A stretch of DNA of 64,000 nucleotides from Caccoplasma intestinavium (lineage in GTDB: Bacteria; Bacteroidota; Bacteroidia; Bacteroidales; UBA11471). Position numbers and translations under genes: made by a program. The DNA is taken from the NCBI GenBank assembly GCA_018715885.1, contig DVKT01000036.1:1-64000 (forward strand). Reading direction: 5' to 3'. A model generated the notes under the pieces. The model did no database searches and was not told the DNA's origin. It saw only the letters and a program-made list of their open reading frames with translations. Positions within the stretch are counted from its first letter, which is position 1, and each line of letters opens with the position of its first letter. Below, piece after piece: positions 40,677 through 49,396 of this stretch.

Positions 40677-41051
40677 CTATTTTATTCCCAATACGATTCC
40701 CAAGATATATGGAATGAGCCAAAAAGTCCATACAAAGATGCTGAATTTGCTGAATTTCTGTTTGGCTTTGGCGTTTCCTTTCCAATAGGTGTAGATAGCC
40801 CATGCTGCATGTATGGCCATCAAAATAAGAGCCAAAGCGCCGGTAATACCGTGTAAGGCGTTTTCTTTCATTGGGCCAGCTATTTTTGTCATTATTGCCG
40901 TACCTAATGAGTCGGCGCACAACCCCAGAATAAAAAAGACGATATGCCACAGTCGTAATCCTTTTTGAAAATGTTCGCTCCAAGTACCGATAGAGTAGAA
41001 GATAAGGGCTAATGTGATGCTTACTATTGCGCTGCTTAGAAGTGTTCCCAT
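40677..41051 (-). CDS. HsmA-family small membrane protein (TIGR03987-like)
   Basis: The 124-residue protein has four hydrophobic helices (about 5-20, 35-52, 64-82 and 105-122). It contains TWSEHFQKGLRLWHIVFFILGLCADSLGT and HGITGALALILMAIHAAWA, the pattern of the HsmA family. The function is not established. It converges with the phosphoesterase gene. Its start lies 17 bases after the terminator at 41068-41093, so it may depend on read-through from the TlpA genes or on a promoter I cannot see. Confidence 0.72.
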   Translation of the reverse strand: MGTLLSSAIVSITLALIFYSIGTWSEHFQKGLRLWHIVFFILGLCADSLGTAIMTKIAGPMKENALHGITGALALILMAIHAAWAIYTYWKGNAKAKQKFSKFSIFVWTFWLIPYILGIVLGIK

Positions 41052-41067
41052 AATGGCGTCAGAAAAT

Positions 41068-41093
41068 AGAATCGCCCTTTCATGGGCGATTCT
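41068..41093 (-). terminator. Terminator after the tandem TlpA genes
   Basis: A perfect 10-bp stem (AGAATCGCCC with GGGCGATTCT) and 6-base loop are followed on the minus strand by ATTTTCTG. It lies about 45 bases after the stop of the second TlpA-like gene. Confidence 0.75.
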
Positions 41094-41139
41094 TGGTGAA
41101 TAATAATGTGTGTGTAATGTGATGTAAAAAAGGTAATAT

Positions 41140-42213
41140 TTATTTTTTCAAAGCTTTTTCTACGGCTTCGTCAATGGCTTTCCCGTGCAGATCGCGGGCA
41201 ATGATAGTTCCATCGGGTGAGAAAAGTATTACTTGGGGAATACCTGTGAAACCGTAAATATTCGACGGGATTTCTTGTGCGTCGATGATTTGCGGCCAGG
41301 GCATTTGTTCTTCTTCGAGGGCTTTAAGGGTGGCTGCCCGTTCGTCCCATACGGCGACGCTTACTACTTCGAAGTCTTCACCGGCATATTTTTTATACAA
41401 TTCTTTGATACCCGGTATTCCACCCCGACAAGGAGCACACCATGACGCCCAAAAGTCGACGAGAACATATTTGCCGTTGCCTACATAGTCCGACAGAGAT
41501 ACGGGTGTCCCGTCGATATTTCCGTTTTCGATGGTGAAGTCGATGAAACGGCTGCCGGGTTGGTTTGCTTTCATACCATTGTTTACCGTGATCGATTTTT
41601 GTACGGGTGCGCTTTTCTTTATTCTCGAAGACACATTGCTCAGAGCTTCGTCAAATTCATCGGTTCCTACCGTATAACTCAACCATTCCGAGCTGCAATA
41701 ATCGCCGATGGGTTTGCCGGCATATTTCAAAGCTCCGGTTTTGTAAAGAATGCGTAATGTGTCATTGTTTGCTGCCGTAATGCTGTCGCGTGTCTTTTCA
41801 AAGTCGGGGGCATTTGAATCGAGAGCGAGAACTTTGAATAAAAATCCGAATTGATAAGCGATGTCTTGATTGAGTATTTGGGCAAGAGAGTCGTTTTGTT
41901 CGGTACCGCTTATTTCATAGATGATGTCGAATGCCGGATTGAAAGCAATGTTTATATCGCCCGGTTCGAGGACGAAAGTCGCCGATTTGTCGGCAAATGT
42001 AGCTTGAGCGATGTAGTTCTTCCCGGTTTTCCCGTTAAATACAGCTTTCCCGTCTGCGAAAGTCGTACTGTCGATTATTTCGCCGGTAAAATAGTTTTGG
42101 AGATACACTTGCATACCGTCGTTTTTATTTCCGTAGTCTACGGTAACACTATACGGTTTGCTGCAAGCGGTGAGTAGTAATGCCGAAGCAAAGAGCAAGA
42201 ATTGTTTTTTCAT
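41140..42213 (-). CDS. TlpA-like thioredoxin lipoprotein, second of a tandem pair
   Basis: The 357-residue lipoprotein (LLLTACSKPYS, Cys17) has an N-terminal DUF4369-type beta domain and a C-terminal TlpA thioredoxin domain with FWASWCAPCRG and the cis-proline GFTGIPQVILFS. It is paralogous to the gene 9 bases upstream. Both are 357 residues and their thioredoxin domains are closely similar. The active site differs (WCAPC here, WCGPC in the other). It should be a periplasmic, membrane-anchored thiol reductase, probably for cytochrome or other protein maturation. It is the last gene before the terminator. Confidence 0.86.
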   Translation of the reverse strand: MKKQFLLFASALLLTACSKPYSVTVDYGNKNDGMQVYLQNYFTGEIIDSTTFADGKAVFNGKTGKNYIAQATFADKSATFVLEPGDINIAFNPAFDIIYEISGTEQNDSLAQILNQDIAYQFGFLFKVLALDSNAPDFEKTRDSITAANNDTLRILYKTGALKYAGKPIGDYCSSEWLSYTVGTDEFDEALSNVSSRIKKSAPVQKSITVNNGMKANQPGSRFIDFTIENGNIDGTPVSLSDYVGNGKYVLVDFWASWCAPCRGGIPGIKELYKKYAGEDFEVVSVAVWDERAATLKALEEEQMPWPQIIDAQEIPSNIYGFTGIPQVILFSPDGTIIARDLHGKAIDEAVEKALKK

Positions 42214-42222
42214 AATGTAATG

Positions 42223-43296
42223 TTATTTTTGAAGCGTTAGAGAAATAAGTCGTTTCATCTCTTCTCCCCGTAAATTCCGGGCGACGATGGTACCGTCGGG
42301 AGCGAAAAGCATGATTTGAGGAATGCCGTTTATGCCGTAAAGGTCGGTTGGTATCTGTCCGGCATCGATGATTTGCGGCCAGGGAAGTGCGAGCTCTTTG
42401 ATGGCTTCCAGTGTGGCATCGCGTTCGTCCCACACGGCAACACTTACGATTTCAAAGTCATCTCCGCCGAACTGTTTATAAATCTCTTTGAGATTTGGTG
42501 TTTCGGCCCGGCAGGGACCGCACCAAGAGGCCCAAAAGTCGACCAGTACGTATTTGCCTTTTCCTACATAGTCGGAGAGCGATACGGCCGATCCGTCGAG
42601 ATTCCCGTTTTCGATCGTAAAATCGGTAAACATCGCCCCGGCTTGTGTGGCTTTTGTTCGGTCGTTGGTTTTAACGGAATTTTTTATCATCGGATATTTG
42701 AGGTCGTTGTCGGTTATATAAGCAGCGGCCTTGTCGAAGTTTTCAGTCCCGATGAGCATGGGCAACCAGTTGGCCAATGCGTATGTGGCGACGCAGCTGC
42801 CGGGCATGGATTCGATAAACCGGGCGGAAACATCTCCGAATGATTGCATCATTTCGTCTTGCAACGCTTCAACTTTTTCTTTGAAGTCGGGGGTTGTTTT
42901 CGATAATGCTTGATAGCGGGTATAGAATTGTTCCTGCGTTTTTCTTAGGGTCGAATTGAAACTTTGCAGAGAGTCGTTTTGCGCGGTTCCTGATACCATT
43001 TGGGTTTCGGGGTCAATGACGATATTTCCGCTTTCGAGAATGAAAGTGGCACTTTCGCGACTGGGCGAGTTAACGAAGAATTGACAGAGTTTGGCCTCCG
43101 GGGTTTCCCCTTCGAAGATCGCTTTGTTGTCGCTGACGATTGTACTGTCAAGCGGTTTCTCGGTCGTGTAATCGATAATGTATGCTTGTTTGCCGTTACT
43201 GGATGCGTCGCATTCGGCTGTTACGGTGTATTTTTTGCCGCAGGCAGTGAAGAGTAGTAATGCTGCGGCTATCCAGAGAAGATTCTTTGTTTGCAT
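42223..43296 (-). CDS. TlpA-like thioredoxin lipoprotein, first of a tandem pair
   Basis: This 357-residue lipoprotein (LLLFTACGKKYT, Cys19) has the same two-domain layout as its neighbour, with FWASWCGPCRAE and the cis-proline GINGIPQIMLFAP. Segments such as VSLSDYVG-GKYVLVDFWASWC and FEVVSVAVWDER/FEIVSVAVWDER are nearly the same in both, whereas the N-terminal domains differ more. This points to a local duplication. It lies 57 bases after thiL on the same strand, without an obvious promoter, so it may be in the lpxK-punA-thiL operon. Confidence 0.86.
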   Translation of the reverse strand: MQTKNLLWIAAALLLFTACGKKYTVTAECDASSNGKQAYIIDYTTEKPLDSTIVSDNKAIFEGETPEAKLCQFFVNSPSRESATFILESGNIVIDPETQMVSGTAQNDSLQSFNSTLRKTQEQFYTRYQALSKTTPDFKEKVEALQDEMMQSFGDVSARFIESMPGSCVATYALANWLPMLIGTENFDKAAAYITDNDLKYPMIKNSVKTNDRTKATQAGAMFTDFTIENGNLDGSAVSLSDYVGKGKYVLVDFWASWCGPCRAETPNLKEIYKQFGGDDFEIVSVAVWDERDATLEAIKELALPWPQIIDAGQIPTDLYGINGIPQIMLFAPDGTIVARNLRGEEMKRLISLTLQK

Positions 43297-43353
43297 GATA
43301 ATAAGATATTTGTAAGTTTTGATTCTGCCTTGAAAATCGGATTGTTGTTGGCC

Positions 43354-44412
43354 CTATTTATCCGTCTGCCTTTTTTCTTCCGCCAGAGAGTTCCAACCCT
43401 GTGCGCGGAGTTCTATTTCGTTCCCGTCGCGGGTAATCATGCAGAGTCCCAGTGAAGGAGCAGTGATATGCCCTATCACATGTATGCCGGGTATTACGGA
43501 GACTTCGTCGTGACAACTCAGTGGAACGGTAAAAAGCAGTTCGTAGTCTTCGCCGCCGTTGAGGGCTGCCGTAACAAGGCTCATGTTGAATTCTTCGGCC
43601 ATGACGGCTGTCTGGTAGTCGATGGGTATGCGGTCTTCGTAGATGCGGCAACCGGTATGGCTCTGCCGGCAGATGTGCAGCAGTTCCGAAGAAAGTCCGT
43701 CCGAAATATCCATCATGGCAGTCGGGACGATGTGGTGCTTAGCCAGTTCGTCGATAATGTCTTTTCTTGCTTCGGGTTTGAGTTGGCGTTCGAGAATATA
43801 TTCCCGGCCTTCGAAAGCCGGCGTAAAATCCCTTTCACCGGCAAATACGTTTTTCTCCCTTTCGAGAAGCTGCAAACCCATGTAGGCTGCTCCTAGGTCG
43901 CCACTGACACAGATGAGGTCGTTTTCTTTGGCTCCGTCTCGGTACACGATTTTTCCTTCTTCACCTTCGCCTATGCAGGTAATGCTGATGGCGAGTCCCG
44001 TCATCGAGGCCGATGTGTCTCCGCCGACGAGATCGACTCCGTAGATGTCGCAGGCTAAGCGAATGCCTGAATAGAGTTCTTCCAAATCTTCGATGGAGAA
44101 GCGTTTGGAGATACCCAGCGATACGGTAATCTGCCGGGGACGACCATTCATGGCATAGATGTCGGAGAAATTGACGACGGCCGATTTGTAGCCCAGATGT
44201 TTAAGAGGTACGTAGGTGAGGTCGAAGTGAATGCCTTCGAGCAGCAGGTCGGTTGTAACCAGTACACGTTTGTTGTCGTAGTCGAGAACGGCGGCGTCGT
44301 CGCCTATACCCTTGATCGTCGAAGCGTTTCGGAGAGATATGTTTTCGGTGAGACGATGTATGAGGCCGAATTCTCCTATGGTGGAGATGTCGGTCCGTTG
44401 ATTGTTTTCCAT
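43354..44412 (-). CDS. thiL: Thiamine-monophosphate kinase
   Basis: The 352-residue protein has the ThiL signature ISTIGEFGLIHRL, then GIGDDAAVLDY with the metal-binding aspartates, VNFSDIYAMNGRPRQITVSLGI and a DISDGLSSELLHICRQS glycine-rich loop. It phosphorylates thiamine monophosphate to thiamine pyrophosphate. I use the ATG at 44412 since the family N-terminus begins there. A longer start at 44457 would overlap the punA stop. It is 25 bases downstream of punA. No other thiamine genes are in the window. Confidence 0.92.
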   Translation of the reverse strand: MENNQRTDISTIGEFGLIHRLTENISLRNASTIKGIGDDAAVLDYDNKRVLVTTDLLLEGIHFDLTYVPLKHLGYKSAVVNFSDIYAMNGRPRQITVSLGISKRFSIEDLEELYSGIRLACDIYGVDLVGGDTSASMTGLAISITCIGEGEEGKIVYRDGAKENDLICVSGDLGAAYMGLQLLEREKNVFAGERDFTPAFEGREYILERQLKPEARKDIIDELAKHHIVPTAMMDISDGLSSELLHICRQSHTGCRIYEDRIPIDYQTAVMAEEFNMSLVTAALNGGEDYELLFTVPLSCHDEVSVIPGIHVIGHITAPSLGLCMITRDGNEIELRAQGWNSLAEEKRQTDK

Positions 44413-44437
44413 TCTGATTTTGTTATAGAAGTCGTGT

Positions 44438-45253
44438 TTATTGAATTTCTTCGACAAGCTGGCGCATGATGAGTGTCATACGGGGTTGTGCTTCGGCGGC
44501 GGCTTTTTGTACCTCTTCGTGAGAGCATTTTATGATGTCTCCGAATCCGCCGAGGTCGGTAATGACCGACATGGCAAAAACTTCCATCCCTCCGTGGTGA
44601 GCAGCGATGACTTCGGGTACGGTCGACATACCCACGGCATCTCCTCCTATTGTACGGAAGTAGCGGTATTCGGCCGGGGTTTCGAACGAGGGTCCTTGCG
44701 TCCCTACGTATACTCCCTGACGCACTTCGATATGGCTGCGTCGCGCTATTTCAAGGGCTTTTTCTATAAGTCTCGGAGTATAGGTTTCGCTCATGTCGGG
44801 GAAGCGGGGACCCAGTTCTTCGTAATTTTTTCCACGCAAAGGATTATCGGGAAACGTATTTATATGATCGGTTATGATCATGAGGTCGCCCACTTTGAAA
44901 TCGGGATTCATACCTCCGGCAGCGTTCGATACGAAAAGCGTCTTTACACCCAACATTTGCATGACCCGTACCGGAAAAGTTACTTGTTGCATGGTATAGC
45001 CTTCGTAATAATGAAAGCGGCCTTGCATGGCGAGAATCTTTCGACTGCCGAGATACCCGGTAATGAGCTTTCCGCTGTGCCCTTCAACGGTAGAAAGCGG
45101 GAAGTTCGGGATTTCGGCGTAAGGTAACTCCTGTTTATCTCCGATGTGTTCGGCCAATTCTCCGAGTCCTGTTCCTAAAATAATGGCTGTCGGGGGAATC
45201 TCTCCGAAATTCTTTCGGATATAAGTGGCTGTTTCTTTTATTTTATTCAACAT
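44438..45253 (-). CDS. punA: Purine nucleoside phosphorylase
   Basis: The 271-residue protein has the trimeric PNP pattern: AIILGTGLGELAEHI near the N-terminus, MQGRFHYYEGYTMQQVTFPVR, VSNAAGGMNPDFKVGDLMIITDHIN and YVGTQGPSFETPAEYRYFR. It cleaves purine nucleosides with phosphate. I start it at the ATG at 45253. A longer frame to 45373 overlaps lpxK and has no family sequence. It sits 22 bases after lpxK and 25 bases before thiL, a gene order that is common in Bacteroidota. Confidence 0.93.
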   Translation of the reverse strand: MLNKIKETATYIRKNFGEIPPTAIILGTGLGELAEHIGDKQELPYAEIPNFPLSTVEGHSGKLITGYLGSRKILAMQGRFHYYEGYTMQQVTFPVRVMQMLGVKTLFVSNAAGGMNPDFKVGDLMIITDHINTFPDNPLRGKNYEELGPRFPDMSETYTPRLIEKALEIARRSHIEVRQGVYVGTQGPSFETPAEYRYFRTIGGDAVGMSTVPEVIAAHHGGMEVFAMSVITDLGGFGDIIKCSHEEVQKAAAEAQPRMTLIMRQLVEEIQ

Positions 45254-45275
45254 GATAGTCCTGTTTTTATGTTGA

Positions 45276-46406
45276 TTATTTTTTCTTTTGTATGACCCGA
45301 CGTTGGAAACGTATAACAGATTCTTTGATTTGATTGTTGAATGCAGGTTCCTGTTCGAGCATGAAATGCACATGCAGGGGTAAATAGTAGAGGTGCCGTT
45401 TCAGCAAAGACGATACCCGCGGACAGTTGAGCAGACGGGCTGCATCTTTTTCGGTTACGATGACATATCCTCGGCCTCCTTTTTCTACCGATGCGGTAAT
45501 CCAATCTTCTATCTTACGTAAATCTTTCGATGAAAATTCGTGATGATCTCCAAATTTCCACAGTTGCGTACGGGGAGTATATTTCCCGATATATTCGGCA
45601 AAAAGTCCCGGCGATGCGATACCGGCAACGAGTAAAACATCGTTTGGTTCGTTTCTCAGTTGTTCGGTAGTGATATGTTCGGTATTTTCTGCCGGGAATA
45701 TCGGTTTCAGCTCATCGTATCGCAATCCAGTGAAATAAAGATTTTGATAAGGGTAGAGGTTGAGATGCTTGGCGAGAAGACGGTAATCGATGGGTTTAAG
45801 TGCTTCAGGGCATTTGGTGACGATGACGATATTGGCCCGGGCTTTTTCCTCGATCGGTTCTCTGAGCCGTCCTACGGGGAGAAGTTTGTCTTCGTATATC
45901 ATGCGTTCGTAACTGGTGAGAAGAATAGAGAGGGCCGGAGTTACGAATCGATGTTGATAGGCATCGTCGAGCAAGATGATGTCGATGTCCGGAGTCTGTT
46001 CCGACAGTTTGCGTATGCCTCTGCGCCGGTTGGCATCGACGGCAACCGTTACGGTGGGAAATTTGTGTTTTATTTGTAACGGTTCATCTCCGACTTCGGT
46101 TGCTGTCGAAGACATGGAAACGAGCCTGAATCCGCGCGTATGGCGTTTATAACCGCGGCTTAGAACGGCTATCCGGAAAGAGGCATCGGAAAGAGTACGG
46201 ATAAGATGCTCGATGTGAGGCGTTTTTCCGGTTCCTCCTACCGAGATGTTCCCTACGCTGATAACAGGTATGTCGAAACTTTCGGTCGGGAGTATATTCC
46301 AGTCGAATAATCGGTTGCGTATCCATACGCCTATCCCGTAAAGCCATGCAAACGGGACGAGTATGGGGTAAAGCTTTATGCCGGAAGTTTCCTGTCTATT
46401 GTTCAT
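45276..46406 (-). CDS. lpxK: Tetraacyldisaccharide 4'-kinase
   Basis: The 376-residue protein carries an N-terminal membrane segment (LYPILVPFAWLYGIGVWIRN) and the Walker A GNISVGGTGKTPHIEHLI. It also has the DDAYQHRFVTPALSILL segment, whose DDxxQH is diagnostic of LpxK. It phosphorylates the lipid A disaccharide at the 4' position on the inner face of the inner membrane. It leads an operon with punA and thiL from a promoter with matched -33 and -7 elements (46463-46493). Confidence 0.94.
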   Translation of the reverse strand: MNNRQETSGIKLYPILVPFAWLYGIGVWIRNRLFDWNILPTESFDIPVISVGNISVGGTGKTPHIEHLIRTLSDASFRIAVLSRGYKRHTRGFRLVSMSSTATEVGDEPLQIKHKFPTVTVAVDANRRRGIRKLSEQTPDIDIILLDDAYQHRFVTPALSILLTSYERMIYEDKLLPVGRLREPIEEKARANIVIVTKCPEALKPIDYRLLAKHLNLYPYQNLYFTGLRYDELKPIFPAENTEHITTEQLRNEPNDVLLVAGIASPGLFAEYIGKYTPRTQLWKFGDHHEFSSKDLRKIEDWITASVEKGGRGYVIVTEKDAARLLNCPRVSSLLKRHLYYLPLHVHFMLEQEPAFNNQIKESVIRFQRRVIQKKK

Positions 46407-46462
46407 GAGAGTCTTTTAAGAAGATAACGTTTTTGCTGCATATTTGTGCATATAACTATTAG

Positions 46463-46493
46463 CAAAGATAGTACTTTTTTAGTAAAAAGGCAA
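46463..46493 (-). promoter_or_regulatory. Promoter of the lpxK-punA-thiL operon
   Basis: On the minus strand TTG (46491-46493) and TATCTTTG (46463-46470) are separated by 20 bases. Both elements match the Bacteroidota consensus. Transcription would start near 46456, 50 bases before lpxK. Confidence 0.6.
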
Positions 46494-46605
46494 TTTGTTA
46501 TTGTTACTTATATATAATGAGAGGGAAATAGCTCGAATGAAGTGTAAATAAAAGTGTGAGAACTGCTAAAAAAGGTGTTCGTGAAGTCGATTTTTAGAAA
46601 AATAA

Positions 46606-46637
46606 TTTGTCCGACTGCATTTTATTCCGTTACTTTG
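46606..46637 (+). promoter_or_regulatory. Probable promoter of the nuo-atp operon
   Basis: TTTG (46606-46609) is followed after 21 bases by TACTTTG, which is one base short of TAnnTTTG. The leader to nuoA would be about 115 bases. No other promoter element is visible up to nuoN. Confidence 0.4.
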
Positions 46638-46760
46638 AAGTCGTTTTTAAAAAAGGAATCTGCATCATTCTCTGTCGAAGTTCCGGCAAGAACGTTGCGA
46701 TGCTCTCCTTTTTTAGATAGAGGATTGAATAACAACGTATAAGCTTGGATTATAGGTGAA

Positions 46761-47111
46761 ATGAATTTATCATTGTTAGTTGTAGTGTTCCTTACCGGTA
46801 TTGTACTGGTAACAGCAGCCTTGCTGATAGCATGGCTCATCTCACCCCGGTCTTACAACCGGCAAAAAGGCGAGGCCTATGAGTGCGGTATTCCTACGCA
46901 CGGGACGTCGTGGATGCAATTTAAGGTGGGATATTATTTGTTTGCCATTCTTTTCCTGATGTTCGATGTAGAAACGGTGCTCCTTTTCCCGTGGGCGGTT
47001 ATTGTCCGTGATTTGGGAGTTGCCGGGTTGGTGAACATCTTGTTTTTCTTGGTTATCCTCGTTTTGGGATTGGCCTATGCTTGGAAGAAAGGAGCTTTGG
47101 AATGGAAATGA
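46761..47111 (+). CDS. nuoA: Complex I subunit A (NuoA)
   Basis: The 116-residue membrane protein has three helices and the conserved loop EAYECGIPTHGTSWMQFKVGYYLFAILFLMFDVE, with the charged residues of the quinone channel loop and DVE in the second helix. It is the first gene of the operon, about 120 bases after the probable promoter. Its 3' end overlaps nuoB by 10 bases. Confidence 0.93.
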   Translation: MNLSLLVVVFLTGIVLVTAALLIAWLISPRSYNRQKGEAYECGIPTHGTSWMQFKVGYYLFAILFLMFDVETVLLFPWAVIVRDLGVAGLVNILFFLVILVLGLAYAWKKGALEWK

Positions 47112-47698
47112 AAAAACCGAAAATAAAATCGATGAAATACGAGGACTTCAAAGATAATGAGTCTCTCGAAAAGATGGTGGAGGAACTCCGGGCCAACGGG
47201 ACAAATGTGGTGGTGGGAGTTCTCGACGATGTTATAAATTGGGGCCGATCCAATTCCCTTTGGCCGCTTACTTTCGCTACCAGTTGTTGCGGTATCGAAT
47301 TTATGTCGGTGGGAGCAGCGCGCTATGACATGGCGCGATTCGGGTTCGAGGTGGCCCGTGCCAGTCCGCGTCAGGCCGACTTTATTATGGTCGCCGGCAC
47401 GATAGTACATAAAATGGCCCCCGTACTTAAACGCCTATACGACCAAATGGCCGAACCGAAATATGTAATTGCCGTCGGTGGTTGCGCCGTTTCGGGCGGT
47501 CCTTTCAAAAATTCCTATCACGTGCTCAATGGTGTGGGAGAAATTTTGCCTGTCGATGTGTATATTCCCGGTTGTCCGCCTCGTCCCGAGGCCATGCTTT
47601 ACGGTATGATGCAGTTGCAGCGCAAAGTGAAGCTTGAAAATTTCTTTGGCGGCGTAAACCGTCAGGAACAAAAACCGATAGAAGAATCCGAAGATTAA
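47102..47698 (+). CDS. nuoB: Complex I subunit B (NuoB, N2 iron-sulfur cluster)
   Basis: The 198-residue protein carries the ligands of the terminal 4Fe-4S cluster N2: ATSCCGIEFM with two adjacent cysteines, AVGGCAVSGGP and PGCPPRPEAM. N2 passes electrons to quinone. I choose the ATG at 47102 because family proteins begin ME-x-KKPKIKS. A second ATG at 47108 forms an ATGA overlap with the nuoA stop and is the alternative. Confidence 0.94.
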   Translation: MEMKKPKIKSMKYEDFKDNESLEKMVEELRANGTNVVVGVLDDVINWGRSNSLWPLTFATSCCGIEFMSVGAARYDMARFGFEVARASPRQADFIMVAGTIVHKMAPVLKRLYDQMAEPKYVIAVGGCAVSGGPFKNSYHVLNGVGEILPVDVYIPGCPPRPEAMLYGMMQLQRKVKLENFFGGVNRQEQKPIEESED

Positions 47699-47717
47699 CC
47701 TGATAAGATTTCCTTTG

Positions 47718-49346
47718 ATGGCAAATATACAAGAAAAGATAGCCGCCTTCCTGCCGGAAGCCGTTTTTGAAGAAGGTCAATATCCTACATTTACAGTCCC
47801 GGCCGAGAAGTTGCCCGTTTTGGCGCGTTATTTGCGCGACGAAGACGAGTTGCAATTCGATAACCTTGCAGCCCTCGTCGGTGTCGATTGGGGCGAAACC
47901 CTCGGCGTGGTCTATTACCTGAATTCGGTAAAATACAATCATTGGGTGATTCTCAAAGTTGTGGCGGCCGACCGTAAGGATCCGCTGTTGTACAGCGTGA
48001 GCGATATTTGGGAAAATGCCAATTTCGAAGAACGGGAAGTGTACGATTTTTACGGTATACGCTTTATCGGACACCCCGATATGCGCCGTATATTCTTGCG
48101 GGAGGACTGGGTCGGTTATCCCATGCGGAAAGATTACGATACCAGTCGTGAAAACAATTCGATTCCCGAGACGAATGAAGAGTGTGCCGATACGACCATA
48201 TCGTTGCGTATGGGCACTGACGGAAAAGTCGAGAAAAAAGTTGTCGACATTTTCGAGAAAAACGATTATATCGTCAATATCGGTCCGCAACACCCTGCTA
48301 CGCACGGCGTATTGCGCTTCCGTACCTCTCTCGAAGGCGAGATCATAAAGAAAGTCGATGTACATTGCGGATATATACACCGGGGTATCGAAAAATTGTG
48401 GGAGGGAATGACTTATCCCCAGACCCTGCACATGACCGACCGTCTCGATTACCTCTCGGCTCACCAGAACCGACATGCTTTGTGTATGTGTATCGAAGAT
48501 GCCATGCAGCTCGAAGTACCCCAGCGTGCCCAGTATATCCGCACGATGATGGACGAGCTCATGCGAATATCTTCGCACCTTTTGTTTTTCTCTACACTGT
48601 GCATGGACCTCGGTGCGCTTACCGCTTTCTTCTACGGTTTCCGGGAACGGGAGCTGATTCTCGATATTTTCGAAGAGACCTGCGGTGCCCGTATGTCGAT
48701 GAACTATAATACCATCGGTGGCGTCATGGCCGATATTCATCCCGACTTCCAACGCAAAGTCAAGGAGTTTATCAAGATTATGCCGGCCCGACTGAAAGAA
48801 TATAATCAGGTATTTACCGGTAATGTCATTGCGCGTAATCGTATGATAGGTGTAGGACATCTTTCTCTCGAAGATGCCATACGTTACAATGCGACAGGCC
48901 CTACGGGGCGTGCGTCGGGTTGGGCGTGCGATGTGCGTAAACGTACTCCTTATGCGGCTTATGACAAAGTGCAATTTGAAGAAGTGTTGTCGCATGAGGG
49001 CGATTCGTATGCACGCTATAATGTGCGTCTCGAAGAAATCGTGCAGTCTCTCCATATTTTGGAACAACTTGTCGACAATATTCCCGAAGGCGATTATGCC
49101 GTTAAGACCAAACCTATAATCAAAGTTCCGGAAGGTCGCTATTTCAAGCAGGTAGAGGCATCTCGCGGAGCGTTCGGTATCTATCTCGAAAGTCGGGGCG
49201 ATAAAACGCCTTACCGTCTTAAAGTCGTGTCGCCGGGATTTGCTTTGGTAGGTGTCGTCGACCATTTGGTACGGGGGGCCAAGATTGCCGACCTCATTAC
49301 TATCGGCGGTTCGCTCGACTATGTCGTGCCGGATATAGACCGTTGA
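47718..49346 (+). CDS. nuoCD: Fused complex I subunits C and D (NuoCD)
   Basis: The 542-residue protein joins NuoC (about 1-150, with ISDIWENANFEEREVYDFYGI and HPDMRRIFLREDWVGYPMRKD) to NuoD (from about 170, with NIGPQHPATHGVLRF and HCGYIHRGIEKLWEGMTYPQ and a C-terminal DYVVPDIDR). NuoD forms the quinone-binding cavity with NuoB. The fusion is usual in Bacteroidota and gammaproteobacteria. I start it at the ATG at 47718, directly after a TTG that extends the frame by one codon. Confidence 0.94.
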   Translation: MANIQEKIAAFLPEAVFEEGQYPTFTVPAEKLPVLARYLRDEDELQFDNLAALVGVDWGETLGVVYYLNSVKYNHWVILKVVAADRKDPLLYSVSDIWENANFEEREVYDFYGIRFIGHPDMRRIFLREDWVGYPMRKDYDTSRENNSIPETNEECADTTISLRMGTDGKVEKKVVDIFEKNDYIVNIGPQHPATHGVLRFRTSLEGEIIKKVDVHCGYIHRGIEKLWEGMTYPQTLHMTDRLDYLSAHQNRHALCMCIEDAMQLEVPQRAQYIRTMMDELMRISSHLLFFSTLCMDLGALTAFFYGFRERELILDIFEETCGARMSMNYNTIGGVMADIHPDFQRKVKEFIKIMPARLKEYNQVFTGNVIARNRMIGVGHLSLEDAIRYNATGPTGRASGWACDVRKRTPYAAYDKVQFEEVLSHEGDSYARYNVRLEEIVQSLHILEQLVDNIPEGDYAVKTKPIIKVPEGRYFKQVEASRGAFGIYLESRGDKTPYRLKVVSPGFALVGVVDHLVRGAKIADLITIGGSLDYVVPDIDR

Positions 49347-49396
49347 TAATCCATTCAGAAATAATTAAGTAGAACAAAAATAACCCGCAAAACAAT

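Larger units (their letters stand above)
46407..46760. other. Divergent promoter region between lpxK and nuoA
   Basis: The 354 bases are AT-rich and contain no credible gene. They hold the lpxK promoter (46463-46493, minus) and a probable nuo promoter (46606-46637, plus). The sequence between about 46640 and 46760 would be the nuoA leader. I see no strong operator-like repeat in it. Confidence 0.6.

Noticed and set aside
46640..46760. Riboswitch or structured leader ahead of nuoA
   Set aside because: The leader of about 115 bases shows no strong stem or conserved-looking element by eye.
47526..49265. Open frame of 579 codons on the minus strand opposite nuoB and nuoCD
   Set aside because: It is the antisense shadow of nuoCD, whose product matches complex I throughout. 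The shadow protein has no recognisable motif.
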